Shown in pieces: positions 33,309-43,235 of a stretch of DNA of 64,000 nt. This DNA is from Streptomyces xanthophaeus (lineage in GTDB: Bacteria > Actinomycetota > Actinomycetes > Streptomycetales > Streptomycetaceae), in contig NZ_KL647133.1 in assembly GCF_000725805.1 (NCBI RefSeq), forward strand, positions 248,001 to 312,000. The letters are read 5' to 3'. Under the pieces are notes generated by a model. That model was not told the DNA's origin and made no database searches. It saw nothing but the letters and a program-made list of their open reading frames with translations. Position 1 is the first letter of the stretch. Every line of letters begins with the position of its first letter. A program made the position numbers and the translations under genes.

Positions 33309-33740
33309 GTGACCTGGATACGCCCGATCGCCGCCCGTGCCGAACGCCCCTGCACCCTCGTGGTCTGCCGCGGGTGCTGCTGCGGTGACCCCCGCAAGAA
33401 TCCCGGCTCCGACCACGCCGGGCAGCTCGCCCGGCTGCGCGAGGCCGCCGAAGCCTCCGGGGGCCGGCTGGCCGTCCGTACGAGCGAGTGCCTCGGCCCC
33501 TGCGCGCAGGCCAACGTCATCGTGGTGCAGCCCACCAGCGAGGCCCGCCGCCGTGGCGCCCGGGCGGTGTGGTTCGGCTGGGCCCTGGACGACACGGCGA
33601 CCGACGAGATCATCGCCTGGGCCGAGTCGGGCGGCCCGGGCGCCACACCGCTTCCCGCCACGCTCGACCTGCACCGCATCGACCCGCCGGAGCCCAAGCC
33701 GTCACCGGCCGTGGGCCGCCGCTCCCGCCGGGGCCGCTGA
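33309..33740 (+). CDS. Thioredoxin-like [2Fe-2S] ferredoxin domain protein
   Basis: A 143-residue soluble protein. LVVCRGCCCGDPRKNPGSDH supplies the first cysteines and RTSECLGPCAQANVIVV the second pair. This spacing matches thioredoxin-like [2Fe-2S] proteins related to the NuoE C-terminal domain. It probably carries electrons for an unknown partner. The start is GTG 33309, 10 bases after the symporter stop, so it may be the second gene of that transcript. The downstream convergent gene is fdhD, which matures formate dehydrogenase; a shared role with a formate dehydrogenase is possible but no such gene is present here. Confidence 0.78.
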   Translation: MTWIRPIAARAERPCTLVVCRGCCCGDPRKNPGSDHAGQLARLREAAEASGGRLAVRTSECLGPCAQANVIVVQPTSEARRRGARAVWFGWALDDTATDEIIAWAESGGPGATPLPATLDLHRIDPPEPKPSPAVGRRSRRGR

Positions 33741-33844
33741 GGGGAGCCCCAGGGGGAGCCGTGCCGGGCCCGCAGCCCGGGCACCCGTGCCGGGCCCGAA
33801 CGGGGAGCCCCGTACCGGCCCCGCACGGGGAGCCGTCCGCCCCG

Positions 33845-34675
33845 CTACAAGGTGATCCGCTCCTCGCCCGCGTAGACGTTCATGTCCGCCCCGCGCAGGA
33901 AGCCCACCAGCGTCAGCCCCGACTCCAGTGCCAGGTCCACGGCCAGCGAGGACGGGGCCGAGACCGCGGCCAGGACCGGGATGCCCGCCATCACGGCCTT
34001 CTGCGCGAGCTCGAAGGAGGCCCGGCCCGAGACCAGCAGGACGGCGCCGGTCAGCGGCAGCAGGCCGCCCTGCAGGGCCCGGCCGACGACCTTGTCGACG
34101 GCGTTGTGCCGCCCCACGTCCTCCCGTACGTCCAGCAGCTCGCCCTGCGCCGAGAACAGACCGGCCGCGTGCAGCCCGCCGGTCCGGTCGAAGACCTTCT
34201 GGGCCGCGCGGAGCCGGTCCGGGAGCTTGCCGAGGAGCTCCGCGGGGACCCGTACGGGGTCGGCGGCGGCGGCTCCCGGGAAGCGGGTGGCGGTGCGGAC
34301 CGCGTCCAGGCTGGCCTTTCCGCACAGGCCGCAGGAGGAGGTGGTGTAGACGTTCCGTTCCAGTGTGATGTCCGGCACCGGAACTCCCGCGGCGAGCTGC
34401 ACGTTGACGACGTTGTAGGTGTTCACACCGTCCTCGTCCGCGCCCTCGCAGTAAGTGACGGCCCGCACCTCGGAGGCGGCGCCGAGCACTCCCTCGCTCA
34501 CCAGGAAGCCCACGGCGAGTGCGAAATCGTCCCCCGGTGTGCGCATCGTGATGGCGAGCGGTTTGCCGTTCAGCCTTATCTCCAGCGGCTCCTCGGCCAC
34601 CAGCGTGTCCGGCCGGACCCCTGCGACCCCGTTCCGGATCCGGACGACGCGACGGCGCTCGGTGACCCGTCCCAT
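33845..34675 (-). CDS. fdhD: Formate dehydrogenase accessory sulfurtransferase FdhD
   Basis: A 276-residue protein that passes sulfur to the molybdenum cofactor of formate dehydrogenase. [15 protein letters not shown] contains the CxxC pair that carries the persulfide. [34 protein letters not shown] and [13 protein letters not shown] are the family's other strong blocks. ATG 34675 is chosen because the protein then starts [13 protein letters not shown] as usual; an in-frame ATG at 34723 would add 16 residues. It is divergent from the KAS III gene, with about 205 bases between the starts. Confidence 0.94.
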   Translation of the reverse strand: MGRVTERRRVVRIRNGVAGVRPDTLVAEEPLEIRLNGKPLAITMRTPGDDFALAVGFLVSEGVLGAASEVRAVTYCEGADEDGVNTYNVVNVQLAAGVPVPDITLERNVYTTSSCGLCGKASLDAVRTATRFPGAAAADPVRVPAELLGKLPDRLRAAQKVFDRTGGLHAAGLFSAQGELLDVREDVGRHNAVDKVVGRALQGGLLPLTGAVLLVSGRASFELAQKAVMAGIPVLAAVSAPSSLAVDLALESGLTLVGFLRGADMNVYAGEERITL

Positions 34676-34880
34676 GGTGATCAGCCCACCCCTTCTGTTC
34701 TCGTCTGCATCCGACAAGGTCATTCTCCCGGTTCCGTTTTGCACCCCGCTCCCGGCAGGAAGATCCTCGGGAATCTCCAAATTCCAGTAGCGGAATCCTG
34801 TCGGGTCACGCGCCCCCGTACCCACCAGTAGCAGGCGAAGCTGGGTGATCCTGACTTCCGTACGAGGGGGGACCCCGCCC

Positions 34881-35822
34881 ATGACCGGTTCACGAGTGGT
34901 GGCGCTAGGGCACTACCAGCCCGCGAGAGTGCTCACCAACGAGGACCTCGCGGCCAGGGTGGACACCACCGACGAGTGGATCCGGTCCCGCGTCGGGATC
35001 AAGACCCGGCACATCGCGGGCCCGGACGAGCCCGTCGACGAGCTGGCCTACCAGGCGGCGGGCAAGGCCCTGGCGAGCGCGGGCCTGACCCCCGACGACA
35101 TCGACCTCGTCCTCGTGGCCACCTCCACCGCGATCGACCGCTCGCCCAACATGGCCGCGCGCGTCGCCGCCAAGCTGGGCATGGGCGGCGGCCCGGCCGT
35201 GATGGACCTCAACGTCGTCTGCTCGGGCTTCACGCACGCGCTGGCCACCGCCGACCACGCGATCCGGGCCGGCTCCGCCACCCGCGCCCTGGTCATCGGC
35301 GCCGACAAGATGACCGAGATCACCGACTGGTCCGACCGCACCACCTGCGTCCTCACCGGCGACGGCGCGGGCGCGGCCGTGGTCGAGGCCTGCGCGGAGC
35401 CGGGCATCGGCCCGGTGCTGTGGGGCTCGGTCCCGGAGATGGGCCACGCGGTCCGGATCGAGGGCTCGCCGCCGGTCTTCGCGCAGGAGGGCCAGTCCGT
35501 CTACCGATGGACCACCAGCCAGCTCCCGCCGCTGGCCCGCAAGGTGTGCGAGAAGGCCGGGGTCGCCCCGGAGGACCTCGCCGCGGTCGTCCTGCACCAG
35601 GCCAACCTGCGGATCATCGAGCCGCTCGCGCAGAAGATCGGGGCCGTCAACGCCGTCGTCGCCCGCGACGTCGTCGACTCCGGCAACACCTCGGCCGCCA
35701 GCATCCCGATGGCGCTGTCCAAGCTGGTGGAACGCGGCGAGATCCCCTCCGGGGCCCCGGTCCTCCTCTTCGGCTTCGGCGGAAACCTCTCCTACGCGGG
35801 CCAGGTCATCAGCTGCCCCTGA
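34881..35822 (+). CDS. 3-oxoacyl-ACP synthase III family protein (KAS III, FabH-like)
   Basis: A 313-residue thiolase-fold enzyme. The catalytic triad is visible: Cys 114 in DLNVVCSGF, His 239 in [11 protein letters not shown] and Asn 269 in [32 protein letters not shown] near the start and [15 protein letters not shown] at the end are classic. KAS III starts fatty acid or polyketide chains by condensing an acyl-CoA with malonyl-ACP. It stands alone rather than in the fabD-fabH-acpP-fabF cluster, so it is probably a paralogue. ATG 34881 follows GAGGGGGGA. Confidence 0.92.
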   Translation: MTGSRVVALGHYQPARVLTNEDLAARVDTTDEWIRSRVGIKTRHIAGPDEPVDELAYQAAGKALASAGLTPDDIDLVLVATSTAIDRSPNMAARVAAKLGMGGGPAVMDLNVVCSGFTHALATADHAIRAGSATRALVIGADKMTEITDWSDRTTCVLTGDGAGAAVVEACAEPGIGPVLWGSVPEMGHAVRIEGSPPVFAQEGQSVYRWTTSQLPPLARKVCEKAGVAPEDLAAVVLHQANLRIIEPLAQKIGAVNAVVARDVVDSGNTSAASIPMALSKLVERGEIPSGAPVLLFGFGGNLSYAGQVISCP

Positions 35823-35882
35823 GCGGGACGCCCCCGGGCGCAGGCGGGTTGACCCGCCACGGCGCCGCCGCAGGACGGCCAC

Positions 35883-35911
35883 ACGCCGCGAGACGATTCG
35901 TCTCGCGGCGT
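35883..35911 (+). terminator. Strong terminator hairpin after the KAS III gene
   Basis: ACGCCGCGAGACGA and TCGTCTCGCGGCGT form a near-continuous perfect inverted repeat with one central base; the inner three pairs cannot close, so the practical stem is about 11 bp. TTGTG follows. Confidence 0.85.
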
Positions 35912-36040
35912 TGTGCTGTGCATGCATGCAGGTCAGCGCGGCGTGGCGGACCGGAGGCCGGGCAAATATGTGGTCGGAGCCCCGCCGATCCTTTGCTATT
36001 GTTGTCCATGTCGCCGCGGGAAACCGGGGCCGACCACCTG

Positions 36041-36125
36041 GTCCGGGTGGCGGAATGGCAGACGCGCTAGCTTGAGGTGCTAGTGCCCTTTATCGGGCGT
36101 GGGGGTTCAAGTCCCCCCTCGGACA
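36041..36125 (+). tRNA. tRNA-Leu (anticodon GAG)
   Basis: An 85-base class II tRNA. The acceptor arms are GTCCGGG (36041-36047) and CTCGGAC with one G-T pair, followed by discriminator A. The anticodon stem CTAGC/GCTAG closes the loop TTGAGGT, giving GAG at 36074-36076, which reads CTC and CTT leucine codons. A long variable arm (TGCCCTTTATCGGGCG) and the T arm GGGGGTTCAAGTCCCCC are present. CCA is not encoded. No integrase or att-like repeat is seen beside it. Confidence 0.97.
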
Positions 36126-36130
36126 CAAGC

Positions 36131-36160
36131 AAGAACCCCACTCCGGTGGGGTTCTTTTGC
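36131..36160 (+). terminator. Terminator after tRNA-Leu
   Basis: An 11-bp perfect stem AAGAACCCCAC / GTGGGGTTCTT with loop TCCG, running into TTTTGC. It starts 5 bases after the tRNA and is a textbook intrinsic terminator. Confidence 0.95.
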
Positions 36161-36284
36161 GTTCCACGGACGGCGTCGCCTGTCAGTGCCCCCTCGCGCC
36201 CTCGTACGATGCCGCCGGACCGTACGGCTCCACCTCGGCGACCTGATCGGCGACTCGGCCGGGGCGCCAGCGGGAGCCGTTCGC

Positions 36285-38201
36285 TCACGTGTGGAGGACC
36301 ACCAGGCCGTCCGGTGTCGTCAGGCTGCCCGGGGCGACCTCGGTGAAGGTGTGGGGGAGCGCGAGGCAGGGCCGGCCCGTGGGCGGGGCGGCGTCGAAGA
36401 GGTAGGCGGCCGCGGCCGTGCTGTCGCTGACCAGGTGGGGGCCGTCGGACGGCAGGGTCGCGCCGGTGAGCGGGGTGCGGAACAGCCGCCGGAGGTGGCG
36501 CAGGGTCTCCGGGGTGACCGGGGCCCGCGCCTGCTGCGGCAGGGGCCGGGGCTGCGGTTCGGTACCGGCCCGGTACTCGGCGGGGCCCGCGCCGCCGGGG
36601 CCTTGCGGCTCCGGGGCCTCCGTGGTGTCCGGGGCGGCGGGCGCGGCCGCCGGATCCGGCGGGATCGCGCCGCTCAGCAGCAGCGCGAGCAGCACCGGAA
36701 CGGCCTTGCGCCGCAGGGCCCCGGTGGCCGAGGGCAGGCGGTGGGCGTGGACGGCGGGCAGGGAGAGCGCGAGGCTCCCGGCGGCGTCGCCGGTGGCGAT
36801 CGGGACCGCCGAGCAGACCACTCCGGGCGCGTACTCGCGCAGGTCGAAGACGGGCGCCCCCGGGGCCACCGCGTCCAGGGCGCTGAACAGGGCCCTGCTG
36901 TCGGTGATGGTCTGCGGGGTGAGGCGCGCGGGACGGTGCCGGGCCACGTGGTCCGCGCGGCCGTCGTGGTCGAGCTGCGTCAGCAGGCACTTGCCGACCG
37001 CGCTGGCGTGGGCCGCCGCCCGGAAGTCCACCCACTCCTGGACCGGCGGGGTGCCGGGCCCGTCGGCCATCTGCGTGATGCGGACCTCGCCGTCGGCGTA
37101 CCGGCTCAGGTACACCGCCGCGCCCGCGCTGTCCCGCGCCAGGGCCAGGGTGCGCTGGAGCTGTCCCGCCAGCCCGCTGCCCCCGGGCGCGGCGAGCCGG
37201 TCGAGGGCCGGGCCGGGTGCGTACACCCCGGCGCCCGGGCGGTACGCGTACTCCTCCTCGCACAGCATCGCGAGCAGGGGACCGAGTTCCGCCTCGGCGA
37301 GGCCCGACTCCCGGCCGAGCTGTCCGCCCCGCACCCCCAGCGGATGCCTCTCCAGGACCCGTACGACGGCCAGCGCGCGACGGGCCTCCGCCAGAGCCTC
37401 GCCGGTCCCGGAGCCCTGGACGGCCGTCCTGCGGGCCGCCGCCGTCAGCGCGGGGTTCCGCAGTGGACCGGCGGCGGGCCGGTCGGGCGCTGCCGGCGCG
37501 GCGGCGGCCCGCGGGGGCAGGAACGCGGCCAGGACCCCGGGCAGCCCGGGCCGCGGCAGCGGCACCGGGCCCAGATCGGGGTCGTCGGACTGCTCCACGA
37601 AGCGCAGGACGGCCGCCTGGGCGCACAGCCGCACCTCCCGCAGGTCGCGGGCCCCGCTCGGCCGGAAACCGCGGCGGCCGAGCTCGCGGGCCCAGAGCCC
37701 GGCGTCGTGGTGCTCGCCGCGGCGGGAGTGGTCGAGGAAGAGGCAGTAGGCCGCCGGGGCGGTCCACGGACTGCCGGAACCCGCCGCGAACTGCCACCAG
37801 AACCGGGCCCCTTCGCGCATCCCGGACAGGTGCAGCAGGCAGCCGAAGACGACCGCGCCGGCCAGGTCGGTGTGGGCGTGGGCGACGAAGGAGCCGAGCC
37901 GTGCCTGCGCCTCGGGCGCGCACACGGAGGCCAGGCAGGCGGCCTTGAGGTCGCGCCGGGCGCGTTCGGCGTCGAGCGGGCAGTCCCGCGCGGGGTCGCT
38001 CCAGCCGGAGGAGCGGCGCCGGGTCCGGGTCGCGATGCCGGCCCCGCGCGGCGCGCGCAGCAGCCGGGCCTCGGCCGCGCCGAGGTCGTAGTGCGGGTAG
38101 CGGTCGCGGACCCCCGCCCGGGCCAGGAACTCGGCGAGGGAGCGGGGGGTTCCGTCGGCGTCCCCCTGCTCGCGGCGGTCGCGGCGGTCGCGGCGGCTCA
38201 T
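36285..38201 (-). CDS. Large IclR-like regulator with an N-terminal extension
   Basis: A 638-residue soluble protein. Residues 270-320 resemble a winged helix (EARRALAVVRVLERHPLGV, then LAEAELGPLLAMLCEEEYAYR). Residues about 340-500 resemble the IclR effector domain (LARDSAGAAVYLSRYADGEVRI, AHASAVGKCLLTQL, PVFDLREYAPGVVCSAVPI). The first 260 residues are Ala/Arg-rich, with a cell-surface-independent, possibly helical-repeat character (FVAHAHTDLAGAVVFGCLLH, ARFWWQFAAGSGS), and are not recognised. IclR proteins are normally about 250 residues, so this one is extended at both ends. ATG 38201 overlaps the sigma-factor stop (ATGA), so the two are made together. Confidence 0.7.
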   Translation of the reverse strand: MSRRDRRDRREQGDADGTPRSLAEFLARAGVRDRYPHYDLGAAEARLLRAPRGAGIATRTRRRSSGWSDPARDCPLDAERARRDLKAACLASVCAPEAQARLGSFVAHAHTDLAGAVVFGCLLHLSGMREGARFWWQFAAGSGSPWTAPAAYCLFLDHSRRGEHHDAGLWARELGRRGFRPSGARDLREVRLCAQAAVLRFVEQSDDPDLGPVPLPRPGLPGVLAAFLPPRAAAAPAAPDRPAAGPLRNPALTAAARRTAVQGSGTGEALAEARRALAVVRVLERHPLGVRGGQLGRESGLAEAELGPLLAMLCEEEYAYRPGAGVYAPGPALDRLAAPGGSGLAGQLQRTLALARDSAGAAVYLSRYADGEVRITQMADGPGTPPVQEWVDFRAAAHASAVGKCLLTQLDHDGRADHVARHRPARLTPQTITDSRALFSALDAVAPGAPVFDLREYAPGVVCSAVPIATGDAAGSLALSLPAVHAHRLPSATGALRRKAVPVLLALLLSGAIPPDPAAAPAAPDTTEAPEPQGPGGAGPAEYRAGTEPQPRPLPQQARAPVTPETLRHLRRLFRTPLTGATLPSDGPHLVSDSTAAAAYLFDAAPPTGRPCLALPHTFTEVAPGSLTTPDGLVVLHT

Positions 38202-38800
38202 GATTCGGCGGGGGTGTCGAGCAGGCGGGAGAGCCGCCGGTGCGCCTGGCCGAGGTACGAGCCGACGGTGGCCTCGTCGACGCCCATGACGGCGGCGGCC
38301 TCGCCGGGGGAGCACCGGAGCCCGTACCGCAGCAGGACGGCATCGCGCTGCCGCTCGGCCAGCCGGGACACGGCGGAGTAGAAGCGGATGGTGTCGGTCA
38401 GTACTTCGTACTGGTCCGCGTGAGCCTCCTTCAGGGCGGCCTCGAAGGCGCTGATGTCCATCGGCTCGGGACGCTGCTGCCGGGGGGAGCGGCGGCGCTC
38501 CCGGTCGACGATGCAGTGCTTGAGGACGGTCCAGGCGTAGGCGTCCAGCCGGTCCATGTGGAGCATCCGGAGCCACTGGCTCATGATCGAGTCGAAGGCG
38601 GCGTCCACCGTCTGCTCGGCCGCCGCGTCGGAACCCAGGTGCAGGTACGCGAACCGCATGTACGCAGGCCGCCGGTCGGCGTGGAACGCCCAGTACGACA
38701 GGCGTGCCGCCGCGTCCCACTGGCTCATGGGAGTCGGCCGCCGACGCCGGCTCGGCAGTCCCACGGCCCCACCGGACTCCTCCGGTCCGCCATCGCTCAC
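38198..38800 (-). CDS. ECF-like RNA polymerase sigma factor
   Basis: A 200-residue protein with a sigma-70 region 2-like segment (FAYLHLGSDAAAEQTVDAAFDSIMSQW, LDAYAWTVLKHCIVDRERRR) and a clear region 4 (AVSRLAERQRDAVLLRYGLRCSPGEAAAVMGVDEATVGSYLGQAHRRLSRLL in sense). Region 2 is weak, so it may be an unusual ECF factor. The start GTG 38800 follows GAGGTGG at 5 bases. It is coupled to the IclR-like regulator and divergent from a protein with a sigma-like N-terminus at 39015. Confidence 0.75.
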   Translation of the reverse strand: MSDGGPEESGGAVGLPSRRRRPTPMSQWDAAARLSYWAFHADRRPAYMRFAYLHLGSDAAAEQTVDAAFDSIMSQWLRMLHMDRLDAYAWTVLKHCIVDRERRRSPRQQRPEPMDISAFEAALKEAHADQYEVLTDTIRFYSAVSRLAERQRDAVLLRYGLRCSPGEAAAVMGVDEATVGSYLGQAHRRLSRLLDTPAES

Positions 38801-39014
38801 CGTTCCACCTCATCCCCTGTGCGGGCTCAGGAAATCAGCGCGGGCGCATCCGCGGGGCGCAGAAGAGGAAACCTGGAAATATTACGTTCGGTGATGATCG
38901 GCTCGTGATCGATGCCGATCGGGCAGGCCTGCAACCAGCGCGTATGCATATGCCGCCAGCCGATGTCGGTGCACTGGGTGTGACCATCCCAAGATTCACT
39001 CGTTTGTCGGAAAC

Positions 39015-41114
39015 GTGAGCACATCACCGCGATTCCGCTCCACCGCCCTCGAACAGGCCGAGGCGGTCCTCGTCGAGCAGTACCCCCGACTCGTACGGCT
39101 CGCCTACCTCACGCTCCCCGACTCCCTCGGCCGCCACAGCCGGGTGCTGCTGGCCCACCGGGCCGTGCAGCGCGCGCTGCCCCGCTCCGGCGCAGGCGGC
39201 GAGCGCGGCGGTCCGGGCGGCCCCGACAGCCCCGGCGGACCGCTCGCCGAGGTGCGGGTACGGGTCCTGCGCGGCTGCCTCGCTCCCGCCGGGCGGGCCG
39301 GCACCGCCCTGGCGCGCGCGGGCTGGCCGCCGCTCCCGCCCTTCGTGTGGGGGCTGCGGCTGTGGCCGCCCGCCGGGGGCATCGAGGAGGCCGCCCGGGC
39401 GCTGGCGGATGAGCCCGCGCCGGTCCGGGCGGCGTTCGTCCTGCACCGCATGGACGGCCTGCCCGAGGAGGCGGCCGCCCGGCTGCTGGGCGCGGCCGGT
39501 GTCCCGGCCCCCGCCGACGTGATGGGCGAGGCCCTGGCGGTGCGGGTCGGTGAAACGCTCCTGCGGGAGCTGGGCCGCCCGGAGTTCGACGCCAGCGTGG
39601 TCAGCACCCGCCCCACCGACCTGCTGCGCCGGCGCCGCCGGATGCGGGCCGGGTGGGCCGCGGCCGCCGCGCTCGCCGTCGTCGCCGGGGTACTGGTCGC
39701 CGACGGTCCGCCCGAGCCGTACGCCTCGCGGCCCGCGGGCGGTTCGGCGGGCGCCGGGGCGCTGGACCCCGGCCGCCTCCAGCGGGTCCCGGCGCAGGCC
39801 TGGGCCGACACCGCCAGGGTGGACTTCACCGCCTGGCCCGCCCGCGGCGCGCGCGCCGAGGACCGGGCGCTGCTCGCGCGGGCGCTCGGCACCTGGTCGT
39901 CCGTGGCCGCCCGGGGGCCGGTGCCCTCCTCCGCGCCGGGCTCATCCGCCTCCGCAGGGACCCCCTCCGCCCCGGCCGCCTCCGCCGGGAGCCCCTCCGC
40001 CCCGGGCTCCTCCGCCTCCGCCGCGCAGAACCCGTACGCGCAGGCCCCGTACGCGCAGGTGCAGCGCGGCGGCGTACGGGTCGGCGTCGCCCCGGGGACC
40101 GCCGCCGACCTGCCCGCCCGGCCCCCGCAGCTGCTGTACGCGGGGGACAGCGAGGGCCGGACCGTGGTGCTCCTGCTCGACGGGGAACGGGTGGTGCGCT
40201 ACGCCGAAGCCACCGGCGGGCAGCGCGGACGGGAGCTGGAGTTCGCCCGTACCGACGAGGCCGGGGTCACCACCGCCGCCGCACTCACCCTGGTCCGCGG
40301 CTCCGGCGGAACCCGCGCCCGCTACCTGCTCGCCCCGTGGATCGCCGCGGCGGGCACCCGCGACCTGCTCCGGGCCGGGGACGGGACCAGGCCGCTGGCC
40401 TTCGCCGCCGACGGGGTCACGGAACCCGTCCCCGTACCTCCCGCCGAGGGCGCCTGCGGGGCCTGGCCCGTCCTCGAAGTCACCTCCTCGGCCCGCATCG
40501 TGGAGAAGCACTCCTTCGTCCTCGCCGACCTGGGCGCGCTGACCCCCGTACACCTCACCTACACGCCGCTGCCCGACGGGCCGGGCGCCGTCGCCGCGCG
40601 GCAGCCGCGCGAGGCCACCGGACCGGCCGCCCGGGCCGCCTGGGCGCCCATCGCCTGCCGGCTGCGGGAGGTGCGGGGCGGCGGGGTGCGCGCCGTCAAC
40701 GTCTGGGAGTTCGCCGCCTCGGAGCTGCCCGACGGCGGCGGCCGGGGCGTGTGGTCCTGCACCAGGGCCTCGTCCTGGGAAGGCCCCGGCGACGTGCTCG
40801 TCCGGCTGAGCCCGCCGTCCGGGCCGCCGCAGGACGTGGCACGGGCCCGGGCCACCGCGGCCTGCGGGCGCTTCGGCCAGCACCTCCTCGCGGGCACCCG
40901 GTGGCGGTCCCCGGCCGGACGCTGGTACCAGCTCGCGGCCGGCAGCCGGGAGGTCACCGGGATCACCGCCACCGGTGCCGTCGGGGCGGAGGCGGCGGGC
41001 CGGACCCTGACCGCACCCGCCGGGCCGGAGGGCGCCGCGGTCTCGCTGACGGGCCGGCTCGCGGGCGGCGGCCGCGTCACCGCGCTCGACGGGGAGGGCG
41101 GCGGCCGGGACTGA
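39015..41114 (+). CDS. Sigma-like domain fused to a transmembrane segment and large extracellular region
   Basis: A 699-residue protein. Residues 1-200 resemble a worn ECF sigma factor: [20 protein letters not shown] for region 2 and [30 protein letters not shown] for region 4. A single hydrophobic helix ([16 protein letters not shown]) follows RRRRRMRAG at about 205-230, so the N-terminal part should be inside. About 470 residues would be outside, including a Ser/Ala/Pro linker (residues 310-345) and a beta-rich region with several cysteines. The layout resembles sigma/anti-sigma chimeras. The start is GTG 39015. The extracellular domain is not recognised. Confidence 0.65.
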   Translation: MSTSPRFRSTALEQAEAVLVEQYPRLVRLAYLTLPDSLGRHSRVLLAHRAVQRALPRSGAGGERGGPGGPDSPGGPLAEVRVRVLRGCLAPAGRAGTALARAGWPPLPPFVWGLRLWPPAGGIEEAARALADEPAPVRAAFVLHRMDGLPEEAAARLLGAAGVPAPADVMGEALAVRVGETLLRELGRPEFDASVVSTRPTDLLRRRRRMRAGWAAAAALAVVAGVLVADGPPEPYASRPAGGSAGAGALDPGRLQRVPAQAWADTARVDFTAWPARGARAEDRALLARALGTWSSVAARGPVPSSAPGSSASAGTPSAPAASAGSPSAPGSSASAAQNPYAQAPYAQVQRGGVRVGVAPGTAADLPARPPQLLYAGDSEGRTVVLLLDGERVVRYAEATGGQRGRELEFARTDEAGVTTAAALTLVRGSGGTRARYLLAPWIAAAGTRDLLRAGDGTRPLAFAADGVTEPVPVPPAEGACGAWPVLEVTSSARIVEKHSFVLADLGALTPVHLTYTPLPDGPGAVAARQPREATGPAARAAWAPIACRLREVRGGGVRAVNVWEFAASELPDGGGRGVWSCTRASSWEGPGDVLVRLSPPSGPPQDVARARATAACGRFGQHLLAGTRWRSPAGRWYQLAAGSREVTGITATGAVGAEAAGRTLTAPAGPEGAAVSLTGRLAGGGRVTALDGEGGGRD

Positions 41115-41156
41115 CGGGTCGGTGGCACCGCCCACCGGCTGTAACATTGGCCCATT

Positions 41157-41190
41157 GCGAGGGCCGTGACGGAGAGGTCACTGCCCTCGC
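41157..41190 (+). terminator. Two-part hairpin between the sigma-like gene and metG
   Basis: GCGAGGGC-GTGAC and GTCAC-GCCCTCGC pair as 8 plus 5 bp with one C/T mismatch and a 6-base loop (GGAGAG), followed by TTTCACG. It may terminate the upstream gene, 43 bases before it. It could also be part of the metG leader, as the metG start is 122 bases further on. Confidence 0.7.
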
Positions 41191-41311
41191 TTTCACGTAT
41201 GTCCACCCAGTGAAAAAGCGGGACGTGGCCTTTGGGCGGTTCGATACGATGAACCGCATCGTCGCCCGGCAGGCCACGTGGTACCGCATATATGAAATGG
41301 AGCATCCGAGG

Positions 41312-43030
41312 ATGGCTCGACACCTGATCACCAGCGCGCTTCCGTACATCAACGGGATCAAGCACCTGGGCAACATGGTCGGGTCGATGCTTCCGGCGGA
41401 TGTGTACTCCCGGTACCTCCGCCAGCGCGGCCACGACGTCCTCTACATCTGCGCCACCGACGAGCACGGCACCCCCGCCGAACTCGCCGCCAAGGCGGCC
41501 GGCCTCTCGGTCGCCGAGTTCTGCGCGCAGGCCCACGACGCCCAGAAGGCGGTCTACGACGGCTTCGCGCTGTCCTTCGACTACTTCGGCCGCAGCTCCT
41601 CGGAGCAGAACCGCGAGATCACCCAGCACTTCGCGCGCCAGCTCCAGAAGAACGGCTTCATCGAGGAGCGTGCGATCCGGCAGGTCTACTCGCCGGTCGA
41701 CGGCCGCTTCCTCCCCGACCGCTACGTCGAGGGCACCTGCCCGCACTGCGGTTACGACAAGGCCCGCGGCGACCAGTGCGAGAACTGCACCCGCGTCCTG
41801 GACCCCACGGACCTGATCGAGCCCCGCTCGGCCATCTCCGGCTCCACCGAGCTGGAGGTCCGCGAGACCAAGCACCTCTTCCTCCTCCAGTCCAAGCTCC
41901 AGCACGAGGTCGAGGCCTGGGTCGCGCAGCACGAGGAGGAGTGGCCGCAGCTGGCCTCCTCCATCGCCCGCAAGTGGCTGACCGAGGGCCTGCACGACCG
42001 CGCCATCACCCGCGACCTGGACTGGGGCGTCCCGGTGCCGGCCGACACCTGGCCCGAGCTGGCCGCCGAGGGCAAGGTCTTCTACGTCTGGTTCGACGCC
42101 CCGATCGAGTACATCGGCTCGACCAAGGAGTGGTCGGACCTGGACCCGGCGAACCGCGACTACAAGTCGTGGTGGTACGAGGCCGAGGACGTGCGCTACA
42201 CGCAGTTCATGGCGAAGGACAACGTCCCGTTCCACACCGTGATGTTCCCGGCCACCGAGCTCGGTGTCCGTGAGCCGTGGAAGATGGTCGACTACGTCAA
42301 GGCCTTCAACTGGCTGACGTACTACGGCGGCAAGTTCTCCACCTCGCAGAAGCGCGGCGTCTTCACCGACCAGGCGCTGGAGATCCTCCCGGCCGACTAC
42401 TGGCGCTACTTCCTCATCGCCAACGCGCCCGAGTCGGACGACTCGTCCTTCACGTGGGAGCACTTCACCGCCACGGTCAACAAGGACCTCGCCGACACCC
42501 TCGGCAACTTCGTCAACCGCGTGCTCTCCTTCTCCCGCAAGCGCTTCGGCGACGAGGTCCCGGCGGGCACCGCCGCCGGCGGGGCCGAGGCCAAGCTCGG
42601 CGAGCAGATCGCCGAGCTCCTCGCCGAGTACGAGGGCCACATGGAGGACCTCCAGTACCGCAAGGCCGCGGCCGCGCTGCGCGCCCTGTGGTCGGCCGGA
42701 AACTCCTACCTGGAGGAGAAGGCCCCCTGGCTGGAGATCAAGACCGACCCCGAGGGCGCGGCGCTCACCCTGCGCACCGCGATGAACCTCATCCACCTCT
42801 ACTCGGTGGTCTCCGAGCCGCTCATCCCGGCCTCGGCCCGCGCCATGCGCTCCGCGTTCACGCTCGCCGACGACACGGCGGCCTGGGTGACCCCCGAGCA
42901 GGCCAAGGCCCTCGACGCCGTTCCGGCGGGGACGCCGTTCACCGTCCCGCCGGTCCTCTTCGCGAAGATCACCGAAGAGGACCTGGAGTCGTACAAGGAG
43001 CGCTTCGGCGGCTCCCCCGAGGCGGCCTGA
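41312..43030 (+). CDS. metG: Methionyl-tRNA synthetase
   Basis: A 572-residue class I aminoacyl-tRNA synthetase that charges tRNA-Met. [25 protein letters not shown] holds the HIGH-type motif (HLGN), and [12 protein letters not shown] is the KMSKS-type motif in its FSTSQ form. [17 protein letters not shown] is the four-cysteine zinc knuckle. The protein ends after the helical anticodon-binding domain and lacks the C-terminal dimerisation extension of the E. coli enzyme. ATG 41312 is directly preceded by a short GAGG site. It is the only metG in the window and should be essential. Confidence 0.97.
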   Translation: MARHLITSALPYINGIKHLGNMVGSMLPADVYSRYLRQRGHDVLYICATDEHGTPAELAAKAAGLSVAEFCAQAHDAQKAVYDGFALSFDYFGRSSSEQNREITQHFARQLQKNGFIEERAIRQVYSPVDGRFLPDRYVEGTCPHCGYDKARGDQCENCTRVLDPTDLIEPRSAISGSTELEVRETKHLFLLQSKLQHEVEAWVAQHEEEWPQLASSIARKWLTEGLHDRAITRDLDWGVPVPADTWPELAAEGKVFYVWFDAPIEYIGSTKEWSDLDPANRDYKSWWYEAEDVRYTQFMAKDNVPFHTVMFPATELGVREPWKMVDYVKAFNWLTYYGGKFSTSQKRGVFTDQALEILPADYWRYFLIANAPESDDSSFTWEHFTATVNKDLADTLGNFVNRVLSFSRKRFGDEVPAGTAAGGAEAKLGEQIAELLAEYEGHMEDLQYRKAAAALRALWSAGNSYLEEKAPWLEIKTDPEGAALTLRTAMNLIHLYSVVSEPLIPASARAMRSAFTLADDTAAWVTPEQAKALDAVPAGTPFTVPPVLFAKITEEDLESYKERFGGSPEAA

Positions 43031-43072
43031 ACCGTCGGCACGCGGCTGACCGGAGCCCGATGAGCACGTGAC

Positions 43073-43107
43073 GTGAAGGGCGCGACCTACAGGGTCGCGC
43101 CCCTCAC
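43073..43107 (+). terminator. Terminator after metG
   Basis: A 15-bp stem GTGAAGGGCGCGACC / GGTCGCGCCCCTCAC with one mismatch and a 5-base loop, located 43 bases after the metG stop. Confidence 0.85.
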
Positions 43108-43235
43108 GCGTATCCGGCCGTACCGACGCCCCCGCGAACGCCCCGCCAACACCCCCTACGGGTAGGGAAAACCCCACCGCGAAGTGTCCCCTTGAGCGTG
43201 CAGACCGGGCGGGGCCCCGCGGCTGGAATGGGTCC

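Noticed and set aside
36041..36160. tRNA-Leu as an integration site for a mobile element
   Set aside because: No integrase, excisionase or repeated 3' tRNA end is visible, and the flanking genes look like ordinary chromosome.
36067..38343. 758-residue minus-strand ORF ending in GLEPPRPIKGTSTSS
   Set aside because: Its end is the antisense of tRNA-Leu and the rest is a shadow frame of the IclR-like and sigma genes.
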